DNA from: Bacteroidota bacterium
GTDB lineage: Bacteria > Bacteroidota > Bacteroidia > Palsa-948
Assembly: GCA_016213435.1 (NCBI GenBank)
Contig: JACRAL010000199.1
Coordinates: forward strand, 1 to 39,183
Length of the DNA: 39,183 nucleotides
Reading direction: 5' to 3'
A model generated the notes under the pieces. That model worked only from the letters and a program-made list of their open reading frames with translations, did no database searches and was not told where the DNA came from. Numbering within the stretch: the stretch's first letter is position 1; each line of letters starts with the position of its first letter. The position numbers were made by a program, and so were the translations under genes. Below are positions 27,118-35,783 of the stretch, piece after piece.

Positions 27118-28595
27118 CTGAACTTTTCATATTTACTTATCTCTCCCGATGAATTGACAGTTGAGTCTGAAGTTGTGTTTTTTATGTAGGGAAGTGAAGA
27201 GAACTGAGAATAGCTTATGTGATATTCTTTAGCCAGAATTGTAAATAGCTTTTCTGTTATCAAATGCAGAGCGGAATCTTTGTAATTATTTTGGTTGTAT
27301 AATTTCCAGCTATACGATAAAGCCAAAACAGATGATTCCTGACCGGATAATTTTGAAAGAAAATAAAACACTTGTTCTGATTGACCTTCTATTTTTTTAT
27401 AATCTTTTAAATGAAAAGAAGAGGAAGTCAAAAATTCATTTGAATAATCATCGTTAGTAATAAGAGGATTTTCTTTTTTAACCTTATGGGCGCTGAAATT
27501 ATAAAGAGAAATCGCCAGCATTTTCTTTATGTAAAAATTATCGGGATATTTTTTAAGAAGAATATAGGCGGCATATATTGCATTTCCATAATCCAAATCA
27601 TGGATGTAGATATTCGTTGTCTCTATTCTGCAAATATCACGCACATAATAAAACCCTGATTCCGATATGAGAAAACTTTTGCCATGATTATCAGATGGAT
27701 AATTTGTAATGCTTTTTAAAATGTTCAAACGTCTGGTTTTAATATTCGGATGGGTGCTCCATTTATCATCATAATCTTCCGGGGATTTCACAGGGTTTAT
27801 TTCATCCTTTTTTAAAAAATAATTGTCTGGAAATTTGAAATACGAATCTTCAAAAAATGATTTATTAAAAACAAAATCTTCAAACGGAATTCTTGAATAC
27901 AAAAGAACATCCATCGCTTTTGCAGCATTTTTAATTCCGTAATTGGTCTTTTTAAAAAGCTCCAAACCTTCCCCATCGGCTTCTGTTTCGTTCTCACGCG
28001 AATATTTATTTTGTTCAAGCAGAACAGTAATTGCAGTAGTGGATAATTGTTTTTCCTTTTCCAGCGTTTGAGTGCTTACATATTCATTATAAACATGTTT
28101 CTTCTGATAGTGAATAATTTCATGACAAATTATGTATGCTAATTCCGCCTCATTTTCTGCCTGAGCAATCAGTCCGGTCGTAACAAGAATGCAGCCATTG
28201 TTCAGGCAATATGCATTTGCTTCCTTAGATCGAATCAGATATATTTTAAGTTGATCGTGAAGGTCAGGAGTAAGTTTAAATATCTGTTCTGCAACTTGAT
28301 TTAAGTAAGCGCTCACGGTATCGTTGTAGAGAATAATACCGCTGTTAAATAATCGGGTTATGAAAATATTATTTATTCTTAAAAAGTTGATATTATCTTT
28401 TTTATCTGTTTCTCCTCGCTTATTTAATGCCAAATCGGATGGAGTGATTTTTATTTTCTTTGAATATATCTCTGGAAGATTTCCTTTTGAAAGTAAAGGA
28501 GAATAATTTAAAGGCGTGAGTTGCTGGCTGAATAATGCTTGTGCATTAAAAATCAGAAAAAACAGGCATGTATTTTTTAGAACTTTATAAATCAT
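27018..28595 (-). CDS. M48-family metalloprotease, probably frameshifted near its 3' end
   Basis: The signal peptide is MIYKVLKNTCLFFLIFNAQALFSQ. The zinc motif HEIIH lies at residues 158-162 in AYIICHEIIHYQKKH, and the third ligand is in ENETEADGEGLELF. The SxHPxxxxR-like STHPNIKTRRLNIL also fits M48 peptidases of the BepA/YfgC/Oma1 group, which degrade or quality-control envelope proteins. About 180 further residues may be a TPR-like helical region (DYGNAIYAAYILLKKYPDN). The frame as read ends at 27018 after 525 aa, but an 11-A run at 27107-27117 probably marks a frameshift; the restored gene would end at 26914. It starts a minus-strand set of three overlapping genes, and is divergent from the PEGA lipoprotein gene. 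Confidence 0.85.
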   Translation of the reverse strand: MIYKVLKNTCLFFLIFNAQALFSQQLTPLNYSPLLSKGNLPEIYSKKIKITPSDLALNKRGETDKKDNINFLRINNIFITRLFNSGIILYNDTVSAYLNQVAEQIFKLTPDLHDQLKIYLIRSKEANAYCLNNGCILVTTGLIAQAENEAELAYIICHEIIHYQKKHVYNEYVSTQTLEKEKQLSTTAITVLLEQNKYSRENETEADGEGLELFKKTNYGIKNAAKAMDVLLYSRIPFEDFVFNKSFFEDSYFKFPDNYFLKKDEINPVKSPEDYDDKWSTHPNIKTRRLNILKSITNYPSDNHGKSFLISESGFYYVRDICRIETTNIYIHDLDYGNAIYAAYILLKKYPDNFYIKKMLAISLYNFSAHKVKKENPLITNDDYSNEFLTSSSFHLKDYKKIEGQSEQVFYFLSKLSGQESSVLALSYSWKLYNQNNYKDSALHLITEKLFTILAKEYHISYSQFSSLPYIKNTTSDSTVNSSGEISKYEKFRKKKMAMATMLNLCFTCCAMKSKIQILLPVSTE

Positions 28596-28655
28596 GTTTA
28601 AAGATTAACCACTCGGCAAATTAAGAAAAAACCTCATTTGTTGAATTCGATTGTG

Positions 28656-28663
28656 TATTTTTG
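28656..28663 (+). promoter_or_regulatory. Candidate -7 element for the PEGA lipoprotein gene
   Basis: TATTTTTG matches TAnnTTTG exactly, 30 bp before the ATG. A TTTG at 28637-28640 is the nearest -33 candidate, with slightly short spacing. Confidence 0.5.
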
Positions 28664-28692
28664 TTTGTTGAATCGAATAAATAATTATACCT

Positions 28693-29613
28693 ATGAAGAA
28701 TATTTTATTTTTCACACCGATCCTTGTTTTATTTACCCTGCAAAGTTGCGTCACAATGTTTGGGAAACAGGAGACAATAGTTCATATAAATTCTACTCCA
28801 CCGGGCGCTGAAGTTTATCTCAATGGAGTGAAAATGGGAGTAACTCCTGCAAATATTCCTGTTCGGAGGCAAAAAGGAGATGTGCGTGTTACTTTAAAGA
28901 ATGAGGGTGGAGACAGCAAAAGTTTTCCGATTAAATATGCGATTTCACCTTATATTTTATTTAACGCCTATAATGGGTTTCTAATCGGGATTGCTGTTGA
29001 TTATATTACGGGAGCATATAAAAGAGTTAGACAAACCTATTATGATGTAAATTTTACAGATGCAAAGGCGCAGTATTCGATGCGGAACAATTTCTTTGTG
29101 CGTACGGTAAGTGATACTTTTTACATTGAAGATAAAGTGAAAGAAACGGCTGGAAAGAAACTTGCGGTTACACTGCTTTCAGGAGAAAATAAAAAAATTC
29201 CACTCAGTGATGTAATTAGTTTTAAAACCAGATCTTTTGAGGGGTACACTATAAAAACAAAGTGGAGTAATATCCCCAATTCACTTTTTGAATATAGACC
29301 TTATCTGCCGGATTTGAATAAGCGAAAACCTAAGAAAGCCATTATGCAAGTGATGATAAAATATGAAAATTATAGTTTGCTTTCAGGATTCCATGATGGC
29401 ACTGGATTCAGAGGTAATCAAGAATACTTTTATCTTTTTGATAAAGATTCGTTTGTGGCAGAAGTTACAGCAAAAAACATGATTGCTGTTTTTTCTAAAT
29501 ATTTAAATTCGTGTGATCAGTTTAATGTTAATCTTAACGATCCGGCAATGCCTAAAGGCAATGTTCTGGATATGGTAAAAATATGGTACAAGTCCTGTTA
29601 TGATAATAAATAA
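28693..29613 (+). CDS. PEGA-domain lipoprotein
   Basis: The N-terminus MKNILFFTPILVLFTLQSC is a lipoprotein signal with lipobox LQSC at residues 16-19. Residues about 28-75 form a PEGA domain (IVHINSTPPGAEVYLNGVKM, GVTPANIPVRRQKGDVRVTL), a beta-sandwich common in surface proteins. Residues about 90-105 (ILFNAYNGFLIGIAVDYITG) are hydrophobic and Gly-rich, as in PEGA proteins that carry this conserved GFLIGxxVDxxTGAxYx-like block. The C-terminal 180 residues are unrecognised. It is probably anchored in the inner leaflet of the outer membrane. It is divergent from the M48 protease gene, with which it may share a regulatory region of 97 bp. No partner or ligand can be named. Confidence 0.82.
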   Translation: MKNILFFTPILVLFTLQSCVTMFGKQETIVHINSTPPGAEVYLNGVKMGVTPANIPVRRQKGDVRVTLKNEGGDSKSFPIKYAISPYILFNAYNGFLIGIAVDYITGAYKRVRQTYYDVNFTDAKAQYSMRNNFFVRTVSDTFYIEDKVKETAGKKLAVTLLSGENKKIPLSDVISFKTRSFEGYTIKTKWSNIPNSLFEYRPYLPDLNKRKPKKAIMQVMIKYENYSLLSGFHDGTGFRGNQEYFYLFDKDSFVAEVTAKNMIAVFSKYLNSCDQFNVNLNDPAMPKGNVLDMVKIWYKSCYDNK

Positions 29614-29631
29614 TAATACGAGAGTATTGTT
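29612..29631. terminator. Weak hairpin between convergent genes
   Basis: AATAATAC-GAGA-GTATTGTT forms an 8-bp A/T-rich stem with one G-U pair and a GNRA loop, starting at the stop codon of the PEGA gene. There is no T-run, so termination is only possible. Confidence 0.35.
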
Positions 29632-29671
29632 ATTTCATCGCATAGATGTTTAAAGGATTTTAAATGAAAAT

Positions 29672-30913
29672 TTACTTCCCTTTCTCCACATAAAATTTCC
29701 GGATCATCGGAGCGCTGGTAATGCTTGTAACAAGCGCCATAATGATAAGCGCAACAAATACTTTTTGAGAAATAAGTCCTGCGCTTAAAGCAAGTGTGCC
29801 GAGAAGGATTTCCATTGCACCGCGGGCATTCAAACCAAATCCCACCGCAATCGCATTTTTTATTTTCACTCCTCCGAGATAAGCTCCAAAGGTGGCGCCA
29901 ATTACTTTTCCGAAATACGCAAGCACCAGTACTACGCCCACGATCATCGCATCAAAATTGTCTATGAAGTTCACCCGTAATCCTATGGAAACAAAAAATA
30001 GCGGTGCAAAAAAATTGGTCACGAATTGGTGAATGATCTCTCTCGCTTTCTCATGCAGATGCACCGAATCGCCAAAGGCGATCCCTGCTATGAATGCGCC
30101 CAGAATAGCATGAAGATTTATTTTTTCTGTAAATGCTGCACAAAGCATGCAAACACCAATGGATATTGACAGCACACCTCCCGGCCATGATAATTTTGTC
30201 TGGATCCAGGGCAATGAGCGATCTATGATTTTCTTTCCTATGGTAAGCATGAAAAGTCCGAAGCCGAAGATGTACAAAATAGTATATCCTACCCCAAGGC
30301 TTTCTTCTGTGCTTTTCATGGCAAGAAGAAACGCAAATATAAGCCAGCCGATAAGATCGTTGAACATGGCGGTAGCAATAATGAGCATGCCTATGTCGGA
30401 CTTGAATAAATTCATATCCATCAATATTCTTGCTATGACGGGGAGCGCTGAAATAGCAAGTGCCGTTCCAATGAACATGGAGAAAAAAATATCTCCTCCG
30501 CTGTCCGGATTGTTTCCAAACCACTGCGGGAAATAATATGCTGATGCAAACCCTGTTGCAAAAGGAATCAGCATGCTGAAAAAACTTGTATAGATGGCGG
30601 TCTTTCCTTGTTTCAGTACAAGAGACAGTTGCACTTCCATTCCTGCCACAAAAAGAAGAAGCACAACGGAAAGATTTACAAGTCCGTCAAAGGCGATGGA
30701 AACGTTTCCGTCTTTAGGAAATACACGCACAAAAAAATCCGGACTGATCGCACCGATAATGGTTGGCCCGAGCAGCACACCTACAATGATCTCTCCCATC
30801 ACGATCGGAAATTTAAATTTCCTGCCCATCTCTCCTACTATGCGGGCAAAAATGAGTATGACGCTGATGGAGGTAAGCAGTATGATCAGGTCGTTATGGG
30901 AAAACTTTGACAC
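29672..30913 (-). CDS. Cation:proton antiporter (CPA2-type, KefB/NapA-like)
   Basis: The 413-aa product has about 12 membrane segments and ends without a cytoplasmic TrkA-N domain. Family features visible are FPIVMGEIIVGVLLGPTIIG near the N-terminus, FVAGMEVQLSLVLKQGK, AISALPVIARIL and the NARGAMEILLGTLAL segment near the end. The transport-site region reads MFNDLIGW, with Asn-Asp rather than the Asp-Asp of electrogenic members; exchange type is therefore uncertain. It should exchange Na+ or K+ for H+ across the inner membrane. The start is GTG (MSKFSHNDLIILL). It lies 74 bp downstream of a universal stress protein gene on the same strand, a common pairing that suggests regulation of the transporter by adenine nucleotides or stress. 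Confidence 0.9.
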   Translation of the reverse strand: MSKFSHNDLIILLTSISVILIFARIVGEMGRKFKFPIVMGEIIVGVLLGPTIIGAISPDFFVRVFPKDGNVSIAFDGLVNLSVVLLLFVAGMEVQLSLVLKQGKTAIYTSFFSMLIPFATGFASAYYFPQWFGNNPDSGGDIFFSMFIGTALAISALPVIARILMDMNLFKSDIGMLIIATAMFNDLIGWLIFAFLLAMKSTEESLGVGYTILYIFGFGLFMLTIGKKIIDRSLPWIQTKLSWPGGVLSISIGVCMLCAAFTEKINLHAILGAFIAGIAFGDSVHLHEKAREIIHQFVTNFFAPLFFVSIGLRVNFIDNFDAMIVGVVLVLAYFGKVIGATFGAYLGGVKIKNAIAVGFGLNARGAMEILLGTLALSAGLISQKVFVALIIMALVTSITSAPMIRKFYVEKGK

Positions 30914-30987
30914 GCGTTAATTGTTGATGGGAGAAAATGATTTTAAGAGCTGAAAATAAATACAAGGACTATTAGCAATTGAAAAAT

Positions 30988-31872
30988 TCATACACGAGAG
31001 TGAACGATTAATAAGTTGCATGGCACATCGGCAAGAATAAATTCAATGTCGTGTGCAAATATGCGGTCGAGAAATGTAAGATGAGTATCCGGAGAGTTGA
31101 TTACGAGCAGATCTGCTTTCTTTGTTTCGGCATACTGGCGAATGGCAAAGCCCGGTTTTCCTTTAATTACCTTTTCATTTATTTTCAGATCACCTGTATC
31201 GCATTTCGCGATAAGTGCGTGCAGCTTGCCGCTTTCTTCCTCAGTAAATTCTTTTTTCATTTTTGTTACTTCGGGTGCGCTGCTGCTTTCGGATATCGCC
31301 ATGGAAAGAGTAGGGGAGTGTACTTCGTGCACCATCGTTATTTCTTTTACTCCGATACGTCTGGCAAAATAAAGCGCGGTGTTGATGGAATGTATTGTTT
31401 TGGGGTGGTCAGCCCCTGCATTGACAATGACTTTCTTTTTTGCATTTTCTCCTTTCGAAGTATGTGTAAGAAGAAGGACGGAGCATTTTGCCTTGCGGCT
31501 GATGGTGCGGGCAACAGAGCCAAGATAAAACTTCAGGATACTTTCTTTTTCCAGAGCGCCAACAATAAGCAAGTCAACGATATTCAGTTTGCAGAGTTTG
31601 AGTATTGTATCCACCACATCTCCTTCTGCCCAAATAATCTTTACTTTTTTTTCTTCAATGTTATTTCTGAAAAGTATATCGTCAAATAATTTTTCTTTCT
31701 CTTTTGTTTTTTCCCCTACATGTATCAACACTAATTTTGAGTTGCAGACATCGGCAATTTTTTTCGCTTCCGCAAGAACAGCTTCCATTCTCGGGGAAAA
31801 AGATAAACCAGCCGCAATCGTTTCAAACGGATAAGAAGGGCGTTTTTTTAATTTATTCAAATCGAATTCCAT
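30988..31872 (-). CDS. Tandem-domain universal stress protein (UspA family)
   Basis: The 294-aa product has two Usp domains. Domain 1 (about 12-140) begins SYPFETIAAGLSFSPRMEAV and has the nucleotide-binding type motif VGALEKESILKFYLGSVART. Domain 2 (about 145-294) keeps the fold (KKVIVNAGADHPKTIHSINT, KADLLVINSPDT, ADVPCNLLIVH), but its glycine motif is degenerate, so it may not bind ATP. The ATG at 31872 is followed immediately by charged residues and then the first strand. It is upstream of the antiporter gene on the same strand. The upstream gap is filled with inverted repeats. A soluble cytoplasmic regulatory role is inferred from the family and neighbour. Confidence 0.9.
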   Translation of the reverse strand: MEFDLNKLKKRPSYPFETIAAGLSFSPRMEAVLAEAKKIADVCNSKLVLIHVGEKTKEKEKLFDDILFRNNIEEKKVKIIWAEGDVVDTILKLCKLNIVDLLIVGALEKESILKFYLGSVARTISRKAKCSVLLLTHTSKGENAKKKVIVNAGADHPKTIHSINTALYFARRIGVKEITMVHEVHSPTLSMAISESSSAPEVTKMKKEFTEEESGKLHALIAKCDTGDLKINEKVIKGKPGFAIRQYAETKKADLLVINSPDTHLTFLDRIFAHDIEFILADVPCNLLIVHSRV

Positions 31873-31976
31873 TTCGGTTACTAATTAACGAATGGTTGCG
31901 AATATTACAAATCAGGCGTTTGCATGCATTCGTAATATTCGTTCCAAATTCGTTATTGGTATGCTAAGCAACGCCT
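31873..31976. repeat. Nested inverted repeats between the UspA and DUF5606 genes
   Basis: CGAATATTAC (31899-31908) pairs with GTAATATTCG (31932-31941). CAGGCGTTTGC (31913-31923) pairs, with one base missing, with GCAACGCCTG (31967-31976), which lies in the last codons of DUF5606. The ATTCGTTATTGG and CTAATTAACGAAT segments resemble the U family. Confidence 0.5.
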
Positions 31977-32509
31977 GTTTTTCTAACGCCAATTGTTTTC
32001 TTTTGAACATTAGCCCCGGCTTTCAAATGCTTGCCCTTATTTTCCTGATTGAAATTATGTTCCGGTTTCTTGGTGACATCCTCCGTAATGATGGGTGCAT
32101 CCCCTTCTTTTTTCTCTTCCTCTTTCTGAGTGAAAATATCCGTTGTCTGCAAAAGGTTATACCAGAGAATTGCCTTGCGGATATCCGAAGTGTGAACCTT
32201 TTCTTTATCGTATTCAGGCAGAACAGATTCAAAATATTTTTTTAGTTCCTCATCCGAAGATTTAGAATCAGGCGCAGGTTTGCCACTTTCCTTTTCATAG
32301 ATCTTTTTCATAAGATCCTGTAACGGAATTGTTTTATCGTCCTTCACAAAAACGCTGATGTTATCCAGCACGCTCACTTTCGCATTGGAGTGCACCGGGA
32401 TTCTTTTTTTGTCTGCAAGAGATTCTGCGATGAAACCGATTTTGCTTTGAGCAATTACTTTATAAAGTCCACTCATGCCCGAGATTGAAAGAATTTTACT
32501 TAAGTCCAT
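31964..32509 (-). CDS. DUF5606 domain protein
   Basis: The ATG at 32509 gives MDLSKILSISGMSGLYKVIA, the characteristic start of the Bacteroidota DUF5606 family; the open frame upstream is not conserved. The first 130 residues are the conserved domain (IAESLADKKRIPVHSNAKVS, SVFVKDDKTIPLQDLMKKIY, VHTSDIRKAILWYNLL). The last 50 residues are a Lys/Glu-rich, likely disordered tail (TQKEEEKKEGDAP, GANVQKKTIGVRKTG), as in other members. It is predicted cytoplasmic and has no known function. It is conserved across the phylum, which supports the taxonomic call. The end of the gene overlaps an inverted repeat. Confidence 0.85.
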   Translation of the reverse strand: MDLSKILSISGMSGLYKVIAQSKIGFIAESLADKKRIPVHSNAKVSVLDNISVFVKDDKTIPLQDLMKKIYEKESGKPAPDSKSSDEELKKYFESVLPEYDKEKVHTSDIRKAILWYNLLQTTDIFTQKEEEKKEGDAPIITEDVTKKPEHNFNQENKGKHLKAGANVQKKTIGVRKTGVA

Positions 32510-32652
32510 GTTAGTAGTTGGTTGATTGTTGTGGGCAAATGTAAAAACTTTAGCCACAGAATACACAGATTATAACTGACTAAATTCATCCTATCTTCGC
32601 TCAATTGAGAAAATGGTAATAGTTGTGATTGGAATAAGTAAACAGTTTCATT

Positions 32653-33891
32653 ATGAAAATGCTTTTAGAAAATATTCAGATCGCTCTCAGTTCTATAAGA
32701 AGCCAGTTGCTTCGTACTATTCTTACCATACTGATCATCGCCATCGGCATTATGGCATTGGTAGGTATTCTCACGGCCATTGACAGTATAAAATCTTCCA
32801 TCAACAGCAACTTTACCGATATGGGTGCAAACACGTTCACGGTGCGTAACCGCGAAATGACGATTCGTATAGGGAGAAGTGGAAAAAAAGCAAAACGCTT
32901 TCCGGCTATCACATATACGCAGGCAACTCAGTTTAAGCAGGAGTTTCAATATAGTGCTGCTGTTTCTATTTCCACATTTGCATCGCAGTCGGCCACATTA
33001 AAATTCAAATCCAATAAAAGCAATCCGAATATTCAGATCCTCGGCACGGACGAAGGTTATCTTGCCACTTCAGGATACGAGCTCAGCAAGGGGAGAAATT
33101 TCTCTATGCAGGATATACAGAACAATGCACACGTGGTTATTATAGGAAACGAACTCGTGTCCGTACTTTTTAAGCAAAGAGAAAATCCCATCGATCAGAT
33201 TATTACGGTGGGAAATGGAAAATATACTGTGATTGGAGTGTTGAAATCAAAAGGAAGCAGTATGATGTTTGGCGGGGATAAGTTATGTCTTTTGCCCATC
33301 ACAAATGTGCGGCAATATTTTCCCCGCCCCGATATGTCCTTCACCATAAACGTGCTTGCATATAATTCCACCGCGCTGGATGCCACACTTGCCGAAGCCA
33401 CCGGTTTGCTGAGAGGAATTAGAAAACTCGCAGTGGGAGAAGACGATAATTTCGAGATCACCAAGAGCGATAACCTAGCGAGTATGCTCATTGATAATAT
33501 AAAATACGTTACGCTTGCCGCAACCATCATCGGCATCATCACGTTGCTCGGTGCAGCCATTGGGCTCATGAACATCATGCTGGTGGCGGTGGCAGAACGT
33601 ACACGGGAGATAGGCACCCGCAAAGCGCTGGGCGCCACGCGGAAAGATATTCTAAGGCAATTCCTCATCGAAGCGATTGTGATCTGCCTGCTCGGAGGAT
33701 TGGTTGGTATTTTTCTTGGCATTCTGATCGGAAACGTTCTGTCCTTTCAGATGAACTCCGGCTTTATTATACCTTGGATCTGGATCATCGGAGGAATTGC
33801 AATTTGCGTGAGCGTTGGAATTATTTCAGGAATTTATCCCGCCATGAAAGCCGCGCGCTTGGATCCGATCGAGGCGCTGCGATACGAGTAA
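32653..33891 (+). CDS. ABC transporter permease, MacB/FtsX type
   Basis: The 412-aa product shows the four-helix MacB layout: helix 1 at about residues 18-40 ([20 protein letters not shown]), a large periplasmic MacB_PCD domain (about 45-270), then three helices in the FtsX domain (about 282-405) with the conserved [20 protein letters not shown] and ending [18 protein letters not shown], a textbook C-terminus. MacB-type exporters act on lipoproteins, peptides or toxic compounds from the periplasmic side. No ATPase gene is next to it, so the partner must be elsewhere. A TATCTTCG sequence at 32592-32599 is a weak -7 candidate. Confidence 0.92.
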   Translation: MKMLLENIQIALSSIRSQLLRTILTILIIAIGIMALVGILTAIDSIKSSINSNFTDMGANTFTVRNREMTIRIGRSGKKAKRFPAITYTQATQFKQEFQYSAAVSISTFASQSATLKFKSNKSNPNIQILGTDEGYLATSGYELSKGRNFSMQDIQNNAHVVIIGNELVSVLFKQRENPIDQIITVGNGKYTVIGVLKSKGSSMMFGGDKLCLLPITNVRQYFPRPDMSFTINVLAYNSTALDATLAEATGLLRGIRKLAVGEDDNFEITKSDNLASMLIDNIKYVTLAATIIGIITLLGAAIGLMNIMLVAVAERTREIGTRKALGATRKDILRQFLIEAIVICLLGGLVGIFLGILIGNVLSFQMNSGFIIPWIWIIGGIAICVSVGIISGIYPAMKAARLDPIEALRYE

Positions 33892-33964
33892 AATCATCCC
33901 CTAAATCCCGAATTAGATTTTAAGTGTTTTTCTCCCTTTTGGAAATGCGCAACGGGATTTTATA

Positions 33965-33972
33965 TATTTTTG
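33965..33972 (+). promoter_or_regulatory. Candidate -7 element almost touching the MFS start codon
   Basis: TATTTTTG fits TAnnTTTG exactly and ends 4 bp before the ATG at 33977. If used, transcription would begin at or next to the start codon and give a leaderless or nearly leaderless message. Confidence 0.4.
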
Positions 33973-33976
33973 ACCC

Positions 33977-35221
33977 ATGACAAAAGTTCACAACTCAAAA
34001 AACATTTTCAACATTGTTGTAATAGTTGCCGCGCTCGGCTACTTTGTGGATATTTACGATCTCATCCTCTTCAGCATTGTGCGCGTACCCAGCTTAAAAG
34101 CCATCGGCATTCCCGATGCAGGCATTAAAGATGCCGGCATCTACCTTATTAACATGCAAATGATCGGCATGCTCATCGGAGGAATCGTGTGGGGAATCAT
34201 GGGAGATAAAAAAGGGCGGCTGGCGGCACTTTTTCTTACTATACTTCTTTACTCGCTGGCAAACATTGCAAACGGATTTGCCCAAAACCTTCAGCAATAT
34301 GCATTCCTGCGCATCATTGCCGGATTTGGTTTGGCAGGAGAACTCGGCATAGGCATTACACTGGTCTCTGAAGTAATGAGCAAAGAAACACGCGGCTGGG
34401 GAACCAGCATTGTTTCGGGCGTGGGGCTTGCAGGAGCGGTGCTTGCTTTTTTTATTGCCAAATGGGGATGGAGAGAAGCATATTGGGTGGGTGGCATTCT
34501 CGGATTGCTTTTGCTCGGACTCCGCATTTATGTTCATGAATCCGGAATGTTTGACAAAGTAAAAGAGTCCAAGGCGAGGCGCGGGGATTTTTTCAGTTTA
34601 TTTTCCGGCAGAAAAAGATTTATAAAATATATTGCCTGTATTCTTGCAGGAGCTCCTGTATGGTTCGTTATCGGCATACTGGTTTCTTTCTCAAAGGAAA
34701 TGGGCGAATACCTTGGAGTTGTAAATGATGCAGGACAGCCCGAAACCATCAACATAGGAAAAGCAGTGATGTATCATTACATTGGCGCTGCCATCGGAAG
34801 CATCCTCACAGGGTACATCAGCCAAAAACTTAAGTCGAGAAAGAAAGCTTTGCTGATTGCAATTATATCGGTTGGTATTCTCTGCGTAGTTTATTTTAAT
34901 TCATTCGGAGTTTCAAGCAGTGTGTTTTTCTTCGTCATTTTTATTCTCGGCATAGCGCAGGGATACTGGGCGGTGCTTGTTACGGTGGCATCGGAACAAT
35001 TCGGCACCAACATACGTTCCACAGCGGCAACCACAGTTCCCAACTTTATCCGCGGCTCAACTGTGCTCATGACCTTGTGGTGGAGCAGCATGTCGGCAGG
35101 AATGGGAATTCTGAGATCAGCCATGATCGTGGGAGCAACCGTGATCGTGCTTGCAATTATTGCTGTCTTCTTCCTTGAAGAATCTTATGGAAAGGATCTG
35201 GATTATTTTGAAGTGGAGTAA
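33977..35221 (+). CDS. MFS transporter
   Basis: The 414-aa product has about 12 membrane helices. The loop between helices 2 and 3 carries GIMGDKKGRLAAL (the G-x3-D-K/R-x-G-R motif), and RIIAGFGLAGELGIGITLVS matches the helix 4 signature. The opening ALGYFVDIYDLILFSIV, with the D-x-Y-D pattern, resembles the metabolite/H+ symporter branch (organic acids, sugars, osmolytes), but the substrate is unknown. The start at 33977 is the only sensible one. The short upstream region contains decayed P-type sequence (CCCCTAAATCCCG) and a promoter-like TATTTTTG next to the ATG. No catabolic genes nearby hint at a substrate. Confidence 0.9.
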   Translation: MTKVHNSKNIFNIVVIVAALGYFVDIYDLILFSIVRVPSLKAIGIPDAGIKDAGIYLINMQMIGMLIGGIVWGIMGDKKGRLAALFLTILLYSLANIANGFAQNLQQYAFLRIIAGFGLAGELGIGITLVSEVMSKETRGWGTSIVSGVGLAGAVLAFFIAKWGWREAYWVGGILGLLLLGLRIYVHESGMFDKVKESKARRGDFFSLFSGRKRFIKYIACILAGAPVWFVIGILVSFSKEMGEYLGVVNDAGQPETINIGKAVMYHYIGAAIGSILTGYISQKLKSRKKALLIAIISVGILCVVYFNSFGVSSSVFFFVIFILGIAQGYWAVLVTVASEQFGTNIRSTAATTVPNFIRGSTVLMTLWWSSMSAGMGILRSAMIVGATVIVLAIIAVFFLEESYGKDLDYFEVE

Positions 35222-35230
35222 ATCAGAAAT

Positions 35231-35305
35231 TGGAAGTTAGATATTAGATATTAGATGTTGGATATTCAACTTTAAACTTTAAACTTTAAACCTGAAATTT
35301 GAAAC
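35231..35305. repeat. T-type tandem repeats running into a start codon
   Basis: TTAGATATTAGATATTAGATG is followed by three units of ACTTTAAA and the diverged CCTGAAATTTGAAACT. The TTG inside the last unit is the likely start of the CoA-binding protein gene. Confidence 0.75.
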
Positions 35306-35658
35306 TAACCTTAGTAATAGGCGCCTCAGAAAATACCGAACGATATTCCAATCGCGCAGTAAAGCAATTAAAGAAACATAATGTTCCGGTTGCAGCCATC
35401 GGATTAAAGGCAGGAGAAATTGAAGACATTAAAATTCAAACCGGATTTCCAATAATCGAGAATGTAGATACCGTTACACTTTATGTAGGACCGCAGAATC
35501 AGCCTCAGTATTACGATTACATTCTGAGTTTAAAGCCAAAGCGAGTAATATTTAATCCCGGCACCGAGAACCCTGAGTTTGAAGAAAAAATAAAGAAAGT
35601 AGGGATTGAAATAGAGGAAGCATGCACGCTTGTAATGCTCTCAACGGGAGTTTACTGA
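35299..35658 (+). CDS. CoA-binding domain protein (YccU-like)
   Basis: The 119-aa product is a single Rossmann-type CoA-binding domain: KLTLVIGASENTERYSNRAV is the nucleotide-binding start, VPVAAIGLKAGEIEDI the second strand, and KRVIFNPGTENPEFEEKIKK then EACTLVMLSTG the conserved end. Its function in small stand-alone members is unclear. No ATG is available: the probable start is TTG at 35299, lying in a T-type repeat, and the encoded KLTLV joins directly to the family's first strand. The repeat seems to have replaced the native start region. It is convergent with the aminotransferase gene, and a P element fills the gap. Confidence 0.85.
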   Translation: MKLTLVIGASENTERYSNRAVKQLKKHNVPVAAIGLKAGEIEDIKIQTGFPIIENVDTVTLYVGPQNQPQYYDYILSLKPKRVIFNPGTENPEFEEKIKKVGIEIEEACTLVMLSTGVY

Positions 35659-35667
35659 GTTAAAGTC

Positions 35668-35783
35668 GCACCCCCGCCCTAAAGGGAGCCATTGGTTACT
35701 CCAACCTCTGAAGGTGAGTTTGAAAGTCCCTTTAGAGATTTAGGGCTGTTGTTATATTTCTCCCTTTAGGGAAGGGGTATATC
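35668..35783. repeat. Composite P element filling a convergent gap
   Basis: Left end GCACCCCCGCCCTAAAGGGA, right end AAGTCCCTTTAGAGATTTAG (within 35722-35746), and an extra half CTCCCTTTAGGGAAGGGG (from 35760) that touches the aminotransferase stop codon. The palindromes could end transcription of both genes. Confidence 0.82.

Noticed and set aside
32653-33891. Complete MacAB-type export operon
   Set aside because: Only the permease is present; neither an ATPase nor an adaptor gene lies beside it.
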